Of a stretch of 64,000 bases of DNA, positions 30,961-39,730 are shown piece after piece; within the stretch, counting starts at the first letter, position 1, and the number at the start of each line of letters is the position of its first letter. Where the stretch lies: contig NZ_JODS01000006.1 of the NCBI RefSeq assembly GCF_000718025.1, positions 186,001 through 250,000 of the forward strand, read 5' to 3'. This DNA is from Kitasatospora purpeofusca. GTDB lineage: Bacteria > Actinomycetota > Actinomycetes > Streptomycetales > Streptomycetaceae. A program made the translations under genes and the position numbers. The notes beneath the pieces were generated by a model. It worked only from the letters and a program-made list of their open reading frames with translations, ran no database searches and was not told the DNA's origin.

Positions 30961-32465
30961 CGGGCACTCTCCTCGGCGGTGTCGTCGGCGGGCGGCGGCG
31001 GGGTCAGCGGCAGGGTCAGCGTGAACACCGCCCCCACCTCGCCGTTCGCGGCCGTGATGGACCCCCCGTGGATCTGCGCGTTGGCCATCGCGATGGACAG
31101 GCCCAGACCGCTGCCCTCCGAACGCGCCCGCCCCTTGTCGGCCTTGTAGAAGCGGTCGAAGACGTGCGGCAGCACGTCCTCCGGGATACCGGGACCGCTG
31201 TCCGACACCGCGACGACCACCGTGTCCCCCTCCTCGCGCACCCGCACCCGCACCGGCGAACCGCCGTGCTTGAGCGCGTTGCCGATCAGGTTGGCGAAGA
31301 CGACGTCCAGCCGGCGCGGATCGACCACCGCCAGGATGCCGCGCGGCGCGTCCAGCTCCACCGCGTCGTACCAGGCCCGGCCGTCGATGCAGGACATGAT
31401 CAGGTCGGCGATGTCCACCTCGTCGGCGACGAGCTTGGCGGTGCCGGCGTCGAAGCGGGTCACCTCCATGAGGTTCTCCACCAGGTCGGAGAGCCGCCGG
31501 GTCTCGCTGACCACCAGCCGCACGGCCGGTTCGATCATCGGGTCCAGCGACTCCGCCTCGTCCTCCAGGATGTCCGTCACGGCGGTCATCGCGGTCAGCG
31601 GGGTGCGCAGCTCGTGCGACATGTCGGCGACGAACCGCCGGCTCTGCGCCTCGCGCGCGCTCAGCTCCTCGACCTGCCCGTGCAGCGACTCCGCGGTCCG
31701 GTTGAAGGTCCGCGCCAGATCGGCGAGTTCGTCCGAGCCCTCGACCTCCAGCCGGGTGTCCAGATGGCCCTCGCCGAGCCGCCGGGCCGCGTCGCCCAAC
31801 CGCTTGACCGGCCGCAGCACCGTCGCCGACGCGGCCTGCGCCAGCAGCGCCGAGCCGATCAGCGCCAGCAGGGTGGCGATCGCCAGCGACCAGCCGAGCG
31901 TGTTCAGGTCGGCCCGCTCGTTCTCCAGCGACTTGAACATGTACGCGGTCGGGCCGGTCGTCACCACCTTGGTGCCGCCGATGACGAACGGCCGCCCGTC
32001 GAGGTTCTGCCGCTGCCAGTACAGGTGGTAGGTGTACGGGTTGGACTCGGTGAGCTCGCGCGGCTTGCCGACCGCCGTCCGCAGCGCGGCCGGCACACTG
32101 GCGATCGTGTACTGCGCCGAGTTGGACGAGGCGACGCAGTTCGGCAGCGCCGGATCGGACACCACCACGTCGTAACTGAGGCCCGAGCTGGCGACGGTGC
32201 TCGCGAGCGCGTTCAGGTCCTCGCAGGTGGCGTTCAGCGGCAGGTTCGACACATTGCGGCTGAGCGAGACCCGGAAGTCGTTGAGCGCGGTGTCCTGGGC
32301 CCGCTTCAGCACCGCGTCGCGGTTGAGCCAGTACGCGATGCCGGACGCCGAGACGGCGGTGGTCAGCGCGACCGCGGCGAACACCGCGATCAGCCGCACG
32401 CGCAACGAGCGCAGCCGGCGCCACGGGCCGGAGGAGAACCGGGCCGTCGTCTGTTGGTCAGTCAC
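30957..32465 (-). CDS. afsQ2: Sensor histidine kinase AfsQ2
   Basis: 502 residues from GTG 32463-32465. Two membrane helices (about residues 22-45 and 188-210) enclose an extracellular sensor domain of about 140 residues with two Cys. A HAMP linker follows, then the HisKA phosphoacceptor box DMSHELRTPLTAMT (His about residue 281) and a HATPase with NLIGNALKHGG (N-box), SDSGPGIPED (G1) and GSGLGLSI (G2). Second gene of the AfsQ1-AfsQ2-lipoprotein operon. In S. coelicolor AfsQ1/Q2 adjusts antibiotic production and nitrogen metabolism, notably on glutamate media. Confidence 0.93.
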   Translation of the reverse strand: MTDQQTTARFSSGPWRRLRSLRVRLIAVFAAVALTTAVSASGIAYWLNRDAVLKRAQDTALNDFRVSLSRNVSNLPLNATCEDLNALASTVASSGLSYDVVVSDPALPNCVASSNSAQYTIASVPAALRTAVGKPRELTESNPYTYHLYWQRQNLDGRPFVIGGTKVVTTGPTAYMFKSLENERADLNTLGWSLAIATLLALIGSALLAQAASATVLRPVKRLGDAARRLGEGHLDTRLEVEGSDELADLARTFNRTAESLHGQVEELSAREAQSRRFVADMSHELRTPLTAMTAVTDILEDEAESLDPMIEPAVRLVVSETRRLSDLVENLMEVTRFDAGTAKLVADEVDIADLIMSCIDGRAWYDAVELDAPRGILAVVDPRRLDVVFANLIGNALKHGGSPVRVRVREEGDTVVVAVSDSGPGIPEDVLPHVFDRFYKADKGRARSEGSGLGLSIAMANAQIHGGSITAANGEVGAVFTLTLPLTPPPPADDTAEESAR

Positions 32466-32554
32466 AGGAGCCTGTCGTTACGGAGGTCATCAGCGCGCGC
32501 GGCGGGATATCGCCGGCGCCGGACGGAGGTGGGCGGGTGCGTGGGCCGGGCCGG

Positions 32555-33232
32555 TCACGCCGGCGGGTCCAGCCGGTAGCCGACCCCGCGCACCGTGCGG
32601 ATCAGCGTCGGCGCCGAGGGCACGTCCTCGACCTTGGCCCGCAGCCGCTGCACACAGGCGTCCACCAGCCGTGAGTCGCCCAGGTAGTCGTGCTCCCAGA
32701 CCAGGCGCAGCAGTTGCTGCCGGGACAGCGCCTGCCCGGGCCGCCGGCTGAGCTCCAGCAGCAGCCGCAGCTCGGTCGGGGTCAGCTGGAGGTCCGCACC
32801 GTCCTTGGTGACCGTCATCGCCGCCCGGTCGATCACCACGGTCCCGTACACGGACGAGTCCGAGCTCTCCCGCTCGCCGCGCCGCAGCACGGCCCGGATC
32901 CGGGCGTCCAGGACGCGGGGCTGCACCGGCTTCACGACGTAGTCGTCCGCGCCCGACTCCAGACCGACCACGACGTCGATGTCGTCGGACCGGGCCGTCA
33001 GCAGGACGATCGGCAGCTGGTCGGTGCGGCGGATCCGGCGGCAGACTTCGAAGCCGTCGATTCCGGGCAGCATGACGTCCAGCACGATGAGGTCCGGCCG
33101 CTGCTCCTTGAAGAGCCTCAGGCCGTCCTCGCCGGACGCGGCGGTGGCCACGCGGTGGCCCTGGCGGGTGAGGGCGAGTTCGAGGCCGGTGCGGATGGCG
33201 TCGTCGTCCTCGATCAGAAGGAGGAAAGGCAC
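32555..33232 (-). CDS. afsQ1: OmpR-family response regulator AfsQ1
   Basis: 225 residues from GTG 33230-33232 (VPFLLLIEDDDAIRTGLELA); a GTG at 33250 is an alternative. Receiver domain with acidic pocket EDDD, phospho-acceptor Asp in LIVLDVMLPGIDGFE (about residue 52) and Lys in YVVKPVQ (about 102); C-terminal winged helix of OmpR type ending IRTVRGVGYRLDPP. Unusually high conservation with the S. coelicolor protein, as I recall it, supports orthology. A GTGAC-N6-GTGAC site, the reported AfsQ1 consensus form, lies at 33387-33402 between this gene and sigQ. Confidence 0.95.
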   Translation of the reverse strand: MPFLLLIEDDDAIRTGLELALTRQGHRVATAASGEDGLRLFKEQRPDLIVLDVMLPGIDGFEVCRRIRRTDQLPIVLLTARSDDIDVVVGLESGADDYVVKPVQPRVLDARIRAVLRRGERESSDSSVYGTVVIDRAAMTVTKDGADLQLTPTELRLLLELSRRPGQALSRQQLLRLVWEHDYLGDSRLVDACVQRLRAKVEDVPSAPTLIRTVRGVGYRLDPPA

Positions 33233-33386
33233 GGCCTCATTCTGGCTCACCCGGAGCGGCGAATCACCCCCCACTGTCCGCCCGGGGGCCGCACCCGTCC
33301 CGTCCGCCGCGCGTCCGGGAACCGGAATGCCCGCCACCGGCGTCCGTCAACGGCGGGACAGCGGTCGGGACGAAAGCCCCGGGCCT

Positions 33387-33402
33387 GTGACAGCCCTGTG
33401 AC
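33387..33402. promoter_or_regulatory. AfsQ1 binding site (GTGAC-N6-GTGAC)
   Basis: Direct repeats GTGAC at 33387-33391 and 33398-33402 with the six bases AGCCCT between. This fits the published AfsQ1 consensus GTnAC-n6-GTnAC exactly. It lies 126 bp upstream of sigQ and 155 bp from afsQ1, so it probably activates sigQ and may control the afsQ operon. Confidence 0.8.
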
Positions 33403-33527
33403 AGTCGACGGACAGCGCCATCACAACCGGCGGGCAGGATTTTCCATGTCGCCGCAGGACAGCGGGCCGATCGGCCCACTGGACGGCGGCGACGGAACCG
33501 CTCGAACCGATCCAGAGGGGGCGCACG

Positions 33528-34526
33528 ATGAACGCCACGCTTCAGACCCGGACCAACCCGGCCGTCCGGACCGCGCGTTCGTCAGCGACCGCCCACCGGA
33601 GCCGGTTCGAGACCGGGGCCGAGGAGGCCTCCGGTGCCGTGATCGCACGGGGGTGCGCACACAGCACCGGTGGAAGCACTGTTGCCCGCCGGGTGAGCGG
33701 CGGCGGCAGGGCGGGGGAGCTGTACGGGATCGGCCACCGGGGGAACACGGCCGACTCCGCCGCGACCTTGACGCTGCGGGGGATCCTCCCCGTCCGTGTC
33801 GAGGGAACGGACGCCCCGGCGGGGAACCGGGGCATCGCGGGAACAGGCCTGCGGAAGGCCGACTCGGGGGAGTCGGCCGGCCGCGAGGCCGCCGGTGCGA
33901 CGCTGCTGCGGCTGAACCCCGCGGCGGCCCGCACCACCGAGCAGAAGGCGGGCGGGGCGGCGTTCACCGCGGCGCAGGGCGAGCGCCCGGCGGTCGCGGA
34001 GGACCACATCACGGAGTTCACCGCCTACGTGCGGGAGCGCCGCGCCTCCCTCTACGCCACCGCCTACCACCTGACCGGTGACCGCTACGAGGCCGAGGAC
34101 CTGCTGCAGAGCGCGCTCTTCAGCACCTACCGGGCCTGGGGCCGGATCACCGACAAGGCCGCGGTGGGGGGCTACCTCCGCCGCACCATGACCAACCTGC
34201 ACATCTCCGCCTGGCGGCGCCGCAAGGTCAACGAGTACCCGACCGAGGAGCTGCCGGAGACGGTCGGCGACACCGACGCGATGGGCGGCACCGAGCTGCG
34301 CGCCGTGCTCTGGCAGGCGCTGGCCAAGCTGCCGGAGAACCAGCGGACCATGCTGGTGCTCCGCTACTACGAGGGCAAGACCGACCCGGAGATCGCCGAC
34401 GTGCTCGGCATCAGCGTCGGCACCGTCAAGAGCAGCATCTGGCGCGCGCTGCGCCGGCTGCGCGACGACGAGCAGCTGAACACCTCGGGCGACACGATCC
34501 GTGCGTTCGGCGAACTGGTCGCGTAA
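33528..34526 (+). CDS. sigQ: RNA polymerase sigma factor SigQ (SigE-type ECF)
   Basis: 332 residues from ATG 33528, backed by GAGGGGG. The sigma core is at the C terminus: region 2 from about residue 160 (YVRERRASLYATAYHLTGDR, AEDLLQSALFSTYRAWGRI) and region 4 from about 260 (LPENQRTMLVLRYYEGKTD, EIADVLGISVGTVKSSIWRA). This is the SigE-70 type. It has an N-terminal extension of about 155 residues of low-complexity Ala/Gly/Arg sequence not found in ordinary ECF factors. Divergent from afsQ1 with the AfsQ1 site between; sigQ is the classic AfsQ1 target. Confidence 0.9.
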   Translation: MNATLQTRTNPAVRTARSSATAHRSRFETGAEEASGAVIARGCAHSTGGSTVARRVSGGGRAGELYGIGHRGNTADSAATLTLRGILPVRVEGTDAPAGNRGIAGTGLRKADSGESAGREAAGATLLRLNPAAARTTEQKAGGAAFTAAQGERPAVAEDHITEFTAYVRERRASLYATAYHLTGDRYEAEDLLQSALFSTYRAWGRITDKAAVGGYLRRTMTNLHISAWRRRKVNEYPTEELPETVGDTDAMGGTELRAVLWQALAKLPENQRTMLVLRYYEGKTDPEIADVLGISVGTVKSSIWRALRRLRDDEQLNTSGDTIRAFGELVA

Positions 34527-34640
34527 CGCGACCGGGACAGGACTCCCGTCGGGGGACGGGTAGCAGGACGGAAGCGGACCAGGCGGCGCCGGCTCGGGGG
34601 AGCGGCGGCGCAGGGGGGAGCCGTGACCGTCCGGGGAAGG

Positions 34641-34679
34641 CGGCGGGCCCGGTGCGGGGGAGACGCACCGGGCCCGCCG
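34641..34679. terminator. Bidirectional terminator, sigQ / uridine kinase-like gene
   Basis: Perfect 16-bp stem CGGCGGGCCCGGTGCG (34641-34656) and its complement (34664-34679), 7-nt loop. The rest of 34527-34768 holds a GGGCCGTTC triplet repeat (about 34704-34730) and no gene. Confidence 0.8.
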
Positions 34680-34768
34680 TTCCGCGTTCCCGGACGCTGT
34701 GCGGGCCGTTCGGGCCGTTCGGGCCGTTGCTCGGGGCCGCTGTCCCAGGTACTGCCCCGGGCCGCCGT

Positions 34769-35407
34769 TCAGACCGCGGAGAGCTCCCCGGCGCGGGCCG
34801 CCGCGCGGATCCGCCGCTCGGCCTCGGGCCCGGCGCACGGACGCGCCCCCAGCGCGACCTGGCGGCCGACGATGCCCCGCTCGGCCCGCATCAGCCGCCA
34901 GCCGCGCCGCACCAGCACGGGCAGCGACTTGCGGCCCTCGCGGACGTCCCGGCGCAGCCGCCACCAGGCGGTCGTGAGCGCGCCGTTGCGCAGGCACAGG
35001 GCGTCGCCCAGCAGCTCCGCGGCGGCGCAGTCGGACGTGATCTCGGCCGCGAAGATGCCCTCGGCGACGAACGCGGTGGCCCCGTCGAGCTCCAGCACCC
35101 TGGTGGAGACCCGGCCGTTGGCCGGGATCGAGTACACCGGCACCTCGGCCCGGCCGGTGTCGCACAGGGCGCGGATGGCCGCCAGGGCCTGGTCCCGGTG
35201 CCAGGACAGCGGGGAGTCCCAGTCCACCGCCCCGTCGGGCAGCAGGGGCAGGCTGGGGTCGTCGCCGTCCTTGTAGAAGTCGTCGAGCTGGAGCACCGGC
35301 AGGCCGCTGCGCTCGGCGAGCGAGGACTTCCCGGAGCCGGAGGGCCCGGAGAGCAGGACCACCCGGGCAGGGGCTATCGACACAGGGTTCAGCGGGGAGT
35401 CACTCAC
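34769..35407 (-). CDS. Uridine kinase-like P-loop nucleoside kinase
   Basis: 212 residues from GTG 35405-35407. Walker A GPSGSGKSSLAE (about residues 19-30), then LPVLQLDDFYKDGDDPSLP, the substrate-side segment of uridine kinases, and FVAEGIFAAEI. The fold is the uridine kinase/phosphoribulokinase family, so phosphorylation of uridine or cytidine is probable, which suits the nucleoside theme of the window. It carries no CTACGCGCGTAG box. A CAGACT hexamer 8 nt before the start suggests a leaderless mRNA. Substrate not proven. Confidence 0.78.
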   Translation of the reverse strand: MSDSPLNPVSIAPARVVLLSGPSGSGKSSLAERSGLPVLQLDDFYKDGDDPSLPLLPDGAVDWDSPLSWHRDQALAAIRALCDTGRAEVPVYSIPANGRVSTRVLELDGATAFVAEGIFAAEITSDCAAAELLGDALCLRNGALTTAWWRLRRDVREGRKSLPVLVRRGWRLMRAERGIVGRQVALGARPCAGPEAERRIRAAARAGELSAV

Positions 35408-35454
35408 GGGACACCAGTCTGACGCATCGGGGCCCGATGCCGAAACCCTGCGGA

Positions 35455-35889
35455 TCACACCTCCTGCGCGACCGCCGGGGCGAGGAGCGAGGCGTGCAGC
35501 AGCGGCAGGTACCGGCTGTCGACCTGGAGGTACACCGGGTGATCGGCGCCGGGCGCCCGGTACGCGGTGGCGGCCCAGTCCTGGTCGTGCCAGGCGTCCG
35601 GCTCGGGGGCCTCGAAGGTGCCGCCGACGGCCAGTTCGAGCCGGTCGCGGCCGGGGGCGGTGAAGGCGGCGGTCGGGGCGCCGGGGGCGATCCGCAGCTT
35701 TCCGGCGACGTAGCCGGGCCGCCCGCCGGTGCTGTCGCCGGGCGCGGCAGGGCCGTGGGAGGTACGGGCCGAGCAGGGGATCCGGACCGGCCGCCCGGCG
35801 GCCAGCCGGCGCTCGGCGCGGGCCACCCGCAGCGTGCGCAGGAAGCCGTCCGCGACCAGTGCCATCAGCTCGCCGGCCAGCTCTCCCAT
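35455..35889 (-). CDS. Conserved hypothetical protein
   Basis: 144 residues, ATG 35887-35889 with a good GGAGAAGG upstream. The N-terminal 45 residues are helical; the rest looks beta-rich, with VDSRYLPLLHASLLAP at the C terminus. No family recognised. Separated by 47 bp from the uridine kinase-like gene on the same strand, so the two may be co-transcribed. Upstream lies a terminator (36043-36081) for the aldehyde dehydrogenase operon. Confidence 0.7.
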   Translation of the reverse strand: MGELAGELMALVADGFLRTLRVARAERRLAAGRPVRIPCSARTSHGPAAPGDSTGGRPGYVAGKLRIAPGAPTAAFTAPGRDRLELAVGGTFEAPEPDAWHDQDWAATAYRAPGADHPVYLQVDSRYLPLLHASLLAPAVAQEV

Positions 35890-36042
35890 GGACCTTCTCC
35901 CCCTCGGTGCGCGGTGTTGCCCCAGTCTGCGCGGCCGGCCCCGGGCGCGGGCAGCGTCGAACGGCTCGACCCGGCGCGACGAAAGTCGACGGCGGAGGCC
36001 GCGGAGGCGGCGGAGGCCGCCGAGGACGGCCCCGGGAAGTAC

Positions 36043-36081
36043 GACGGACCCGCGCCAGGGGGGGAGAGGCGCGGGTCCGTC
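36043..36081 (-). terminator. Terminator of the deoC-aldehyde dehydrogenase operon
   Basis: Perfect 14-bp stem GACGGACCCGCGCC / GGCGCGGGTCCGTC (36043-36056, 36068-36081), 11-nt loop, about 108 bp past the last gene. Confidence 0.75.
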
Positions 36082-36188
36082 CTGTGACCGTCCGGGCCCT
36101 GGGGGGGTGAGGGCGCGGGGGACGGCCAGTCTGTGGAGTTGTCACCGACTCGCGGTCACGGAGCGTAGCAGCTCCGGGGGGCCGTAGG

Positions 36189-37091
36189 TCAGATACCCAT
36201 CGGGTGCCAGACCGTCTTGGTCTCCAGGAACGAGAGTAGCCGGTCCGTTCCGGGAGCATTGGTCCAGTCCTGGGCGAACGGGTCCGGTTCCGGTCGGATC
36301 ACCCTCTTCAGGGTATCCGCGGCCAGTGCTTCCAGCCCGCCCGCCGCGCCGGGACCGTCGGCGGCGATCGCGCCGGTCAGGTCCAGCGCGTTGACGTCCT
36401 GGTGCGAGGCCAGGGTCGGCGCGATGTCGGCGGTCCGGCCGGACAGGATGTTGACCACGCCGCCGGGGACGTCCGAGGTGGCCAGCACCTCGCCCAGGGA
36501 CAGCGCGGGCAGCGGCGCGTCGGCCGCGGCCGCCACCACCACGGTGTTGCCCGTGGCGACGGCCGGGGCGATCACCGAGACCAGGCCGAGCAGCGAGTGA
36601 CCGTAACCGGCCTGCGGCGCGACGATCCCGACCACGCCGGTCGGCTCCGGGGTGGAGAGGTTGAAGAACGGACCGGCGACCGGGTTGGCGCCGCCCGCGA
36701 TCTGGGCCACCTTGTCGGTCCAGCCCGCGTACCAGACCCAGCGGTCGATCGCGGCGTCCACCAGGGCGGCGGCCTTCTTGGCGCCGACGCCCTCGGAGAG
36801 CGCCACCTCGGCGGCGAACTGCTCCCGCCGGCCCTGCAGCATCTCGGCGACCCGGTACAGCACCTGGCCGCGGTTGTACGCGGTGGTGCCGGACCAGCCC
36901 TTGACCGCCGCGCGGGCGGCGACGACCGCGTCGCGGGCGTCCTTGCGGGTGCCGAGCGGCGCGTTGGCCAGCCACTCGCCCTTCGCGTCCGTCACCTCGT
37001 ACACCCGCCCGCTCTCGGAGCGCGGGAACTTCCCGCCGACGTACAGCTTGTAGGTCTTGAGGACATCAAGACGGCTCACGACATCAGACAT
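36189..37091 (-). CDS. Truncated aldehyde dehydrogenase-family protein without catalytic Cys
   Basis: 300 residues against about 480 for the family. The N-terminal NAD-binding region aligns (YVGGKFPRSESGRVYEV at about residue 17, TPEPTGVVGIVAPQAG and VPGGVVNILSG), but the protein ends soon after, so the Gly-x-x-Cys catalytic segment and the oligomerisation domain are missing. The frame is intact with a start overlapping the full-length dehydrogenase gene by 8 nt (ATG 37089-37091), so it is a coupled gene and not decay. It may be a partner or regulatory subunit. Third gene of the deoC operon. Confidence 0.85.
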   Translation of the reverse strand: MSDVVSRLDVLKTYKLYVGGKFPRSESGRVYEVTDAKGEWLANAPLGTRKDARDAVVAARAAVKGWSGTTAYNRGQVLYRVAEMLQGRREQFAAEVALSEGVGAKKAAALVDAAIDRWVWYAGWTDKVAQIAGGANPVAGPFFNLSTPEPTGVVGIVAPQAGYGHSLLGLVSVIAPAVATGNTVVVAAAADAPLPALSLGEVLATSDVPGGVVNILSGRTADIAPTLASHQDVNALDLTGAIAADGPGAAGGLEALAADTLKRVIRPEPDPFAQDWTNAPGTDRLLSFLETKTVWHPMGI

Positions 37092-38598
37092 CGAGGTAGG
37101 CCTCCAGACCGTGCCGGCCACCCTCGCGGCCGTAGCCCGACTCCTTGTAGCCGCCGAACGGCGAGGTCGGGTCGAACTTGTTGAAGGTGTTGGCCCAGAC
37201 CACACCGGCCCGGAGCCTGCTCGCCGTCCAGAGGATGCGCGAGCCCTTCTCCGTCCAGATGCCGGCGGAGAGGCCGTACGGGGTGTTGTTGGCCTTCGCG
37301 ACCGCCTCGTCGGGGGTGCGGAAGGTCAGCACCGACAGCACCGGGCCGAAGATCTCCTCCTGGGCGATCCGGTGGGCCTGGCTGACGCCGGTGAACAGCG
37401 TCGGCCGGAACCAGAAGCCGGTGCCCGGCAGCTCGCACGCGGGCGACCAGCGCTCGGCGCCCTCGGCCTCGCCGGCGTCGGTCAGCGCGGTGATCCGGGC
37501 CAGCTGCTCGGCGGAGTTGATCGCGCCGATGTCGGTGTTCTTGTCCAGCGGGTCGCCGACCCGCAGGGTGCCCATCCGGCGCTTCAGCGCGTCCAGCAGC
37601 TCGTCCTGGACCGACTCCTGGACCAGCAGGCGCGAACCCGCGCAGCAGACGTGGCCCTGGTTGAAGAAGATGCCGTTGACGATGCCCTCGACGGCCTGGT
37701 CGATCGGCGCGTCGTCGAAGACGATGTTGGCGGCCTTGCCGCCCAGCTCCAGCGAGAGCTTCTTGCGGGTGCCGGCCACCTGCTTGGCGATCGCCCGGCC
37801 GACCGGGGTGGAGCCGGTGAACGCGACCTTGTTGACGTCCGGGTGCGCGGTGAGCGCCGCACCCGTGCTGCCGTCACCGGTGACGATGTTGACGACGCCC
37901 TTCGGCAGACCCGCCTGGCGGCAGATCTCGGCGAAGCGCAGCGCGGTCAGCGGGGTGGTCTCGGCCGGCTTCAGCACGACCGTGTTGCCGGTGGCCAGCG
38001 CCGGGGCGATCTTCCACGCCAGCATCAGCAGCGGGAAGTTCCACGGGATGACCTGGCCGGCCACGCCCAGCGGCTTCGGGTTCGGGCCGTAGCCGGCGAA
38101 GTCCAGCTTGTCGGCCCAGCCCGCGTAGTAGAAGAAGTGGGCGGCGACCAGCGGCAGGTCGACGTCGCGGGTCTCGCGGATCGGCTTGCCGTTGTCGATC
38201 GACTCCAGCACGGCCAGCTCGCGGCTGCGCTCCTGGATGATCCGGGCGATCCGGAACAGGTACTTGGCGCGCTCGCTGCCCGGCAGCGCCGACCAGTCGG
38301 TGAAGGCGGCCCGGGCGGCGGCGACCGCGCGGTCCACGTCCTCGGCGGTGCCCCGGGCAAACTCGGCGAGCACCTGCTCGGTGGCCGGGTTGACCGTCTT
38401 CAGCGCCTCGCTGCCGGAGGAGTCGACGAACTGGCCGCCGATGAAGTGGCCGTAGGAGCTGGCGATGTCGCCGGCCGCGGCGGGCGACTCGGGGGCCGGG
38501 GCGTAGCCGAAGAGGCCGCCCGCCGGCTTGCCGGCCGGCTCCGCCGGGGCCTGCGGCGCGGCCGCGGGCGCTTCGGTCTTCTTGGTGTTCTTGGCCAT
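37084..38598 (-). CDS. Aldehyde dehydrogenase (probable acetaldehyde oxidation in deoxyribose catabolism)
   Basis: 504 residues. Full NAD(P)-dependent aldehyde dehydrogenase: VIPWNFPLLMLAWKIAPAL and FTGSTPVGR in the NAD site, LELGGKAANIVF with the general-base Glu, and NQGHVCCAGSR with the catalytic Cys. An Ala/Pro-rich extension of about 45 residues precedes the domain. It begins 5 bp after deoC and overlaps the truncated paralogue. Since DeoC releases acetaldehyde, oxidation to acetate is the likely job here; inferred from the operon. Confidence 0.9.
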   Translation of the reverse strand: MAKNTKKTEAPAAAPQAPAEPAGKPAGGLFGYAPAPESPAAAGDIASSYGHFIGGQFVDSSGSEALKTVNPATEQVLAEFARGTAEDVDRAVAAARAAFTDWSALPGSERAKYLFRIARIIQERSRELAVLESIDNGKPIRETRDVDLPLVAAHFFYYAGWADKLDFAGYGPNPKPLGVAGQVIPWNFPLLMLAWKIAPALATGNTVVLKPAETTPLTALRFAEICRQAGLPKGVVNIVTGDGSTGAALTAHPDVNKVAFTGSTPVGRAIAKQVAGTRKKLSLELGGKAANIVFDDAPIDQAVEGIVNGIFFNQGHVCCAGSRLLVQESVQDELLDALKRRMGTLRVGDPLDKNTDIGAINSAEQLARITALTDAGEAEGAERWSPACELPGTGFWFRPTLFTGVSQAHRIAQEEIFGPVLSVLTFRTPDEAVAKANNTPYGLSAGIWTEKGSRILWTASRLRAGVVWANTFNKFDPTSPFGGYKESGYGREGGRHGLEAYLDV

Positions 38599-38603
38599 GA
38601 TTC

Positions 38604-39590
38604 TCAGTCCACCGTCACGTAGTCGGGACCGGAGTACCGTCCGGTGGTCAGCTTCTGACGCTGCATCAGCAGATCGTTGAGCAGGCTGGAGGCGCCGAAG
38701 CGGAACCAGTGCGGGCTCAGCCAGTCGTCGCCGAGGGTCTCGTTGACCATCACCAGGTACTTCATCGCGTCCTTGGTGGTCTTGATCCCGCCGGCGGGCT
38801 TCACGCCGACCTGGACGCCGGTGGCCGCACGGAAGTCGCGGACCGCCTCCAGCATCAGCAGGGTGACCGGCGGGGTCGCGTTGACGGCGACCTTGCCGGT
38901 CGAGGTCTTGATGAAGTCGGCGCCGGCCAGCATCGCCAGCCAGGAGACGCGGCGCACGTTGTCGTACGTCTGCAGCTCGCCGGTCTCGAAGATCACCTTG
39001 AGGTGGGCGTAGCTGCCGTCGGGGCGGCGGCAGGCCTCCTTGACGGCGACGATCTCGTTGTACACGTCCAGGTAGCGGCCGGAGAGGAAGGCACCCCGGT
39101 CGATCACCATGTCGATCTCGTCGGCGCCGGCGGCGACCGCGTCCGCGGTGTCGGCCAGCTTGACCGGGAGCGCGGCGCGCCCGGCGGGGAAGGCGGTGGC
39201 GACGGAGGCGACCTGGATGTCGGTGCCCCGGAGCGCCGCCTTCGCGGTGGCGACCATGTCCGGGTAGACACAGATCGCCGCGACGCGGGGGGTGGTCGGG
39301 TCGGTGGGATCGGGGGTCCTGCCCTTGGTGCACAGAGCGCGCACCTTGCCGACCGTGTCCGCGCCTTCCAGCGTGGTCAGGTCGATCATCGAGATGGCCA
39401 GGTCGATGGCGTACGCCTTGGCCGTGGTCTTGATCGACCGGGTCCCGAGAGTGGCGGCGCGCGCCTCCAGGCCGACCTGGTCGACACCGGGCAGGCCGTG
39501 CAGGAAGCGACGGAGCGAGGCCTCGGACGCCGCGACGTCCTCGAGACCGCTGCCCGCGACGCCGGGGGCATTGGCTGCAAGAGTGGACAT
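38604..39590 (-). CDS. deoC: Deoxyribose-phosphate aldolase
   Basis: 328 residues, of the longer DeoC type. Cleaves 2-deoxyribose-5-phosphate to glyceraldehyde-3-phosphate and acetaldehyde. The Schiff-base Lys lies in ADFIKTSTGK (about residue 224) and the second Lys in GVKPAGGIKT. ATG 39588-39590 is only about 12 nt from TATGCT (39603-39608, minus strand), so the leader is very short. The exact operator CTACGCGCGTAG at 39610-39621 abuts that -10. First gene of an operon with two aldehyde dehydrogenase-family genes. Confidence 0.96.
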   Translation of the reverse strand: MSTLAANAPGVAGSGLEDVAASEASLRRFLHGLPGVDQVGLEARAATLGTRSIKTTAKAYAIDLAISMIDLTTLEGADTVGKVRALCTKGRTPDPTDPTTPRVAAICVYPDMVATAKAALRGTDIQVASVATAFPAGRAALPVKLADTADAVAAGADEIDMVIDRGAFLSGRYLDVYNEIVAVKEACRRPDGSYAHLKVIFETGELQTYDNVRRVSWLAMLAGADFIKTSTGKVAVNATPPVTLLMLEAVRDFRAATGVQVGVKPAGGIKTTKDAMKYLVMVNETLGDDWLSPHWFRFGASSLLNDLLMQRQKLTTGRYSGPDYVTVD

Positions 39591-39609
39591 AGTCACCACA
39601 CCAGCATAT

Positions 39610-39621
39610 CTACGCGCGTAG
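39610..39621. promoter_or_regulatory. Nucleoside-regulon operator before deoC (exact CTACGCGCGTAG)
   Basis: Exact palindrome, 1 bp upstream of the -10 hexamer TATGCT read on the minus strand. It is 20 bp from the deoC start. Confidence 0.85.
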
Positions 39622-39730
39622 TCAATCGCCAGAGGCACCACGCATCGATGCCGGACCGAGATCTCCGCGCCCCGGGAACCCCAACCGTCACCCCTGTGGA
39701 TCGCGCGGGCCATGGGGCAGAATCGTCGAC

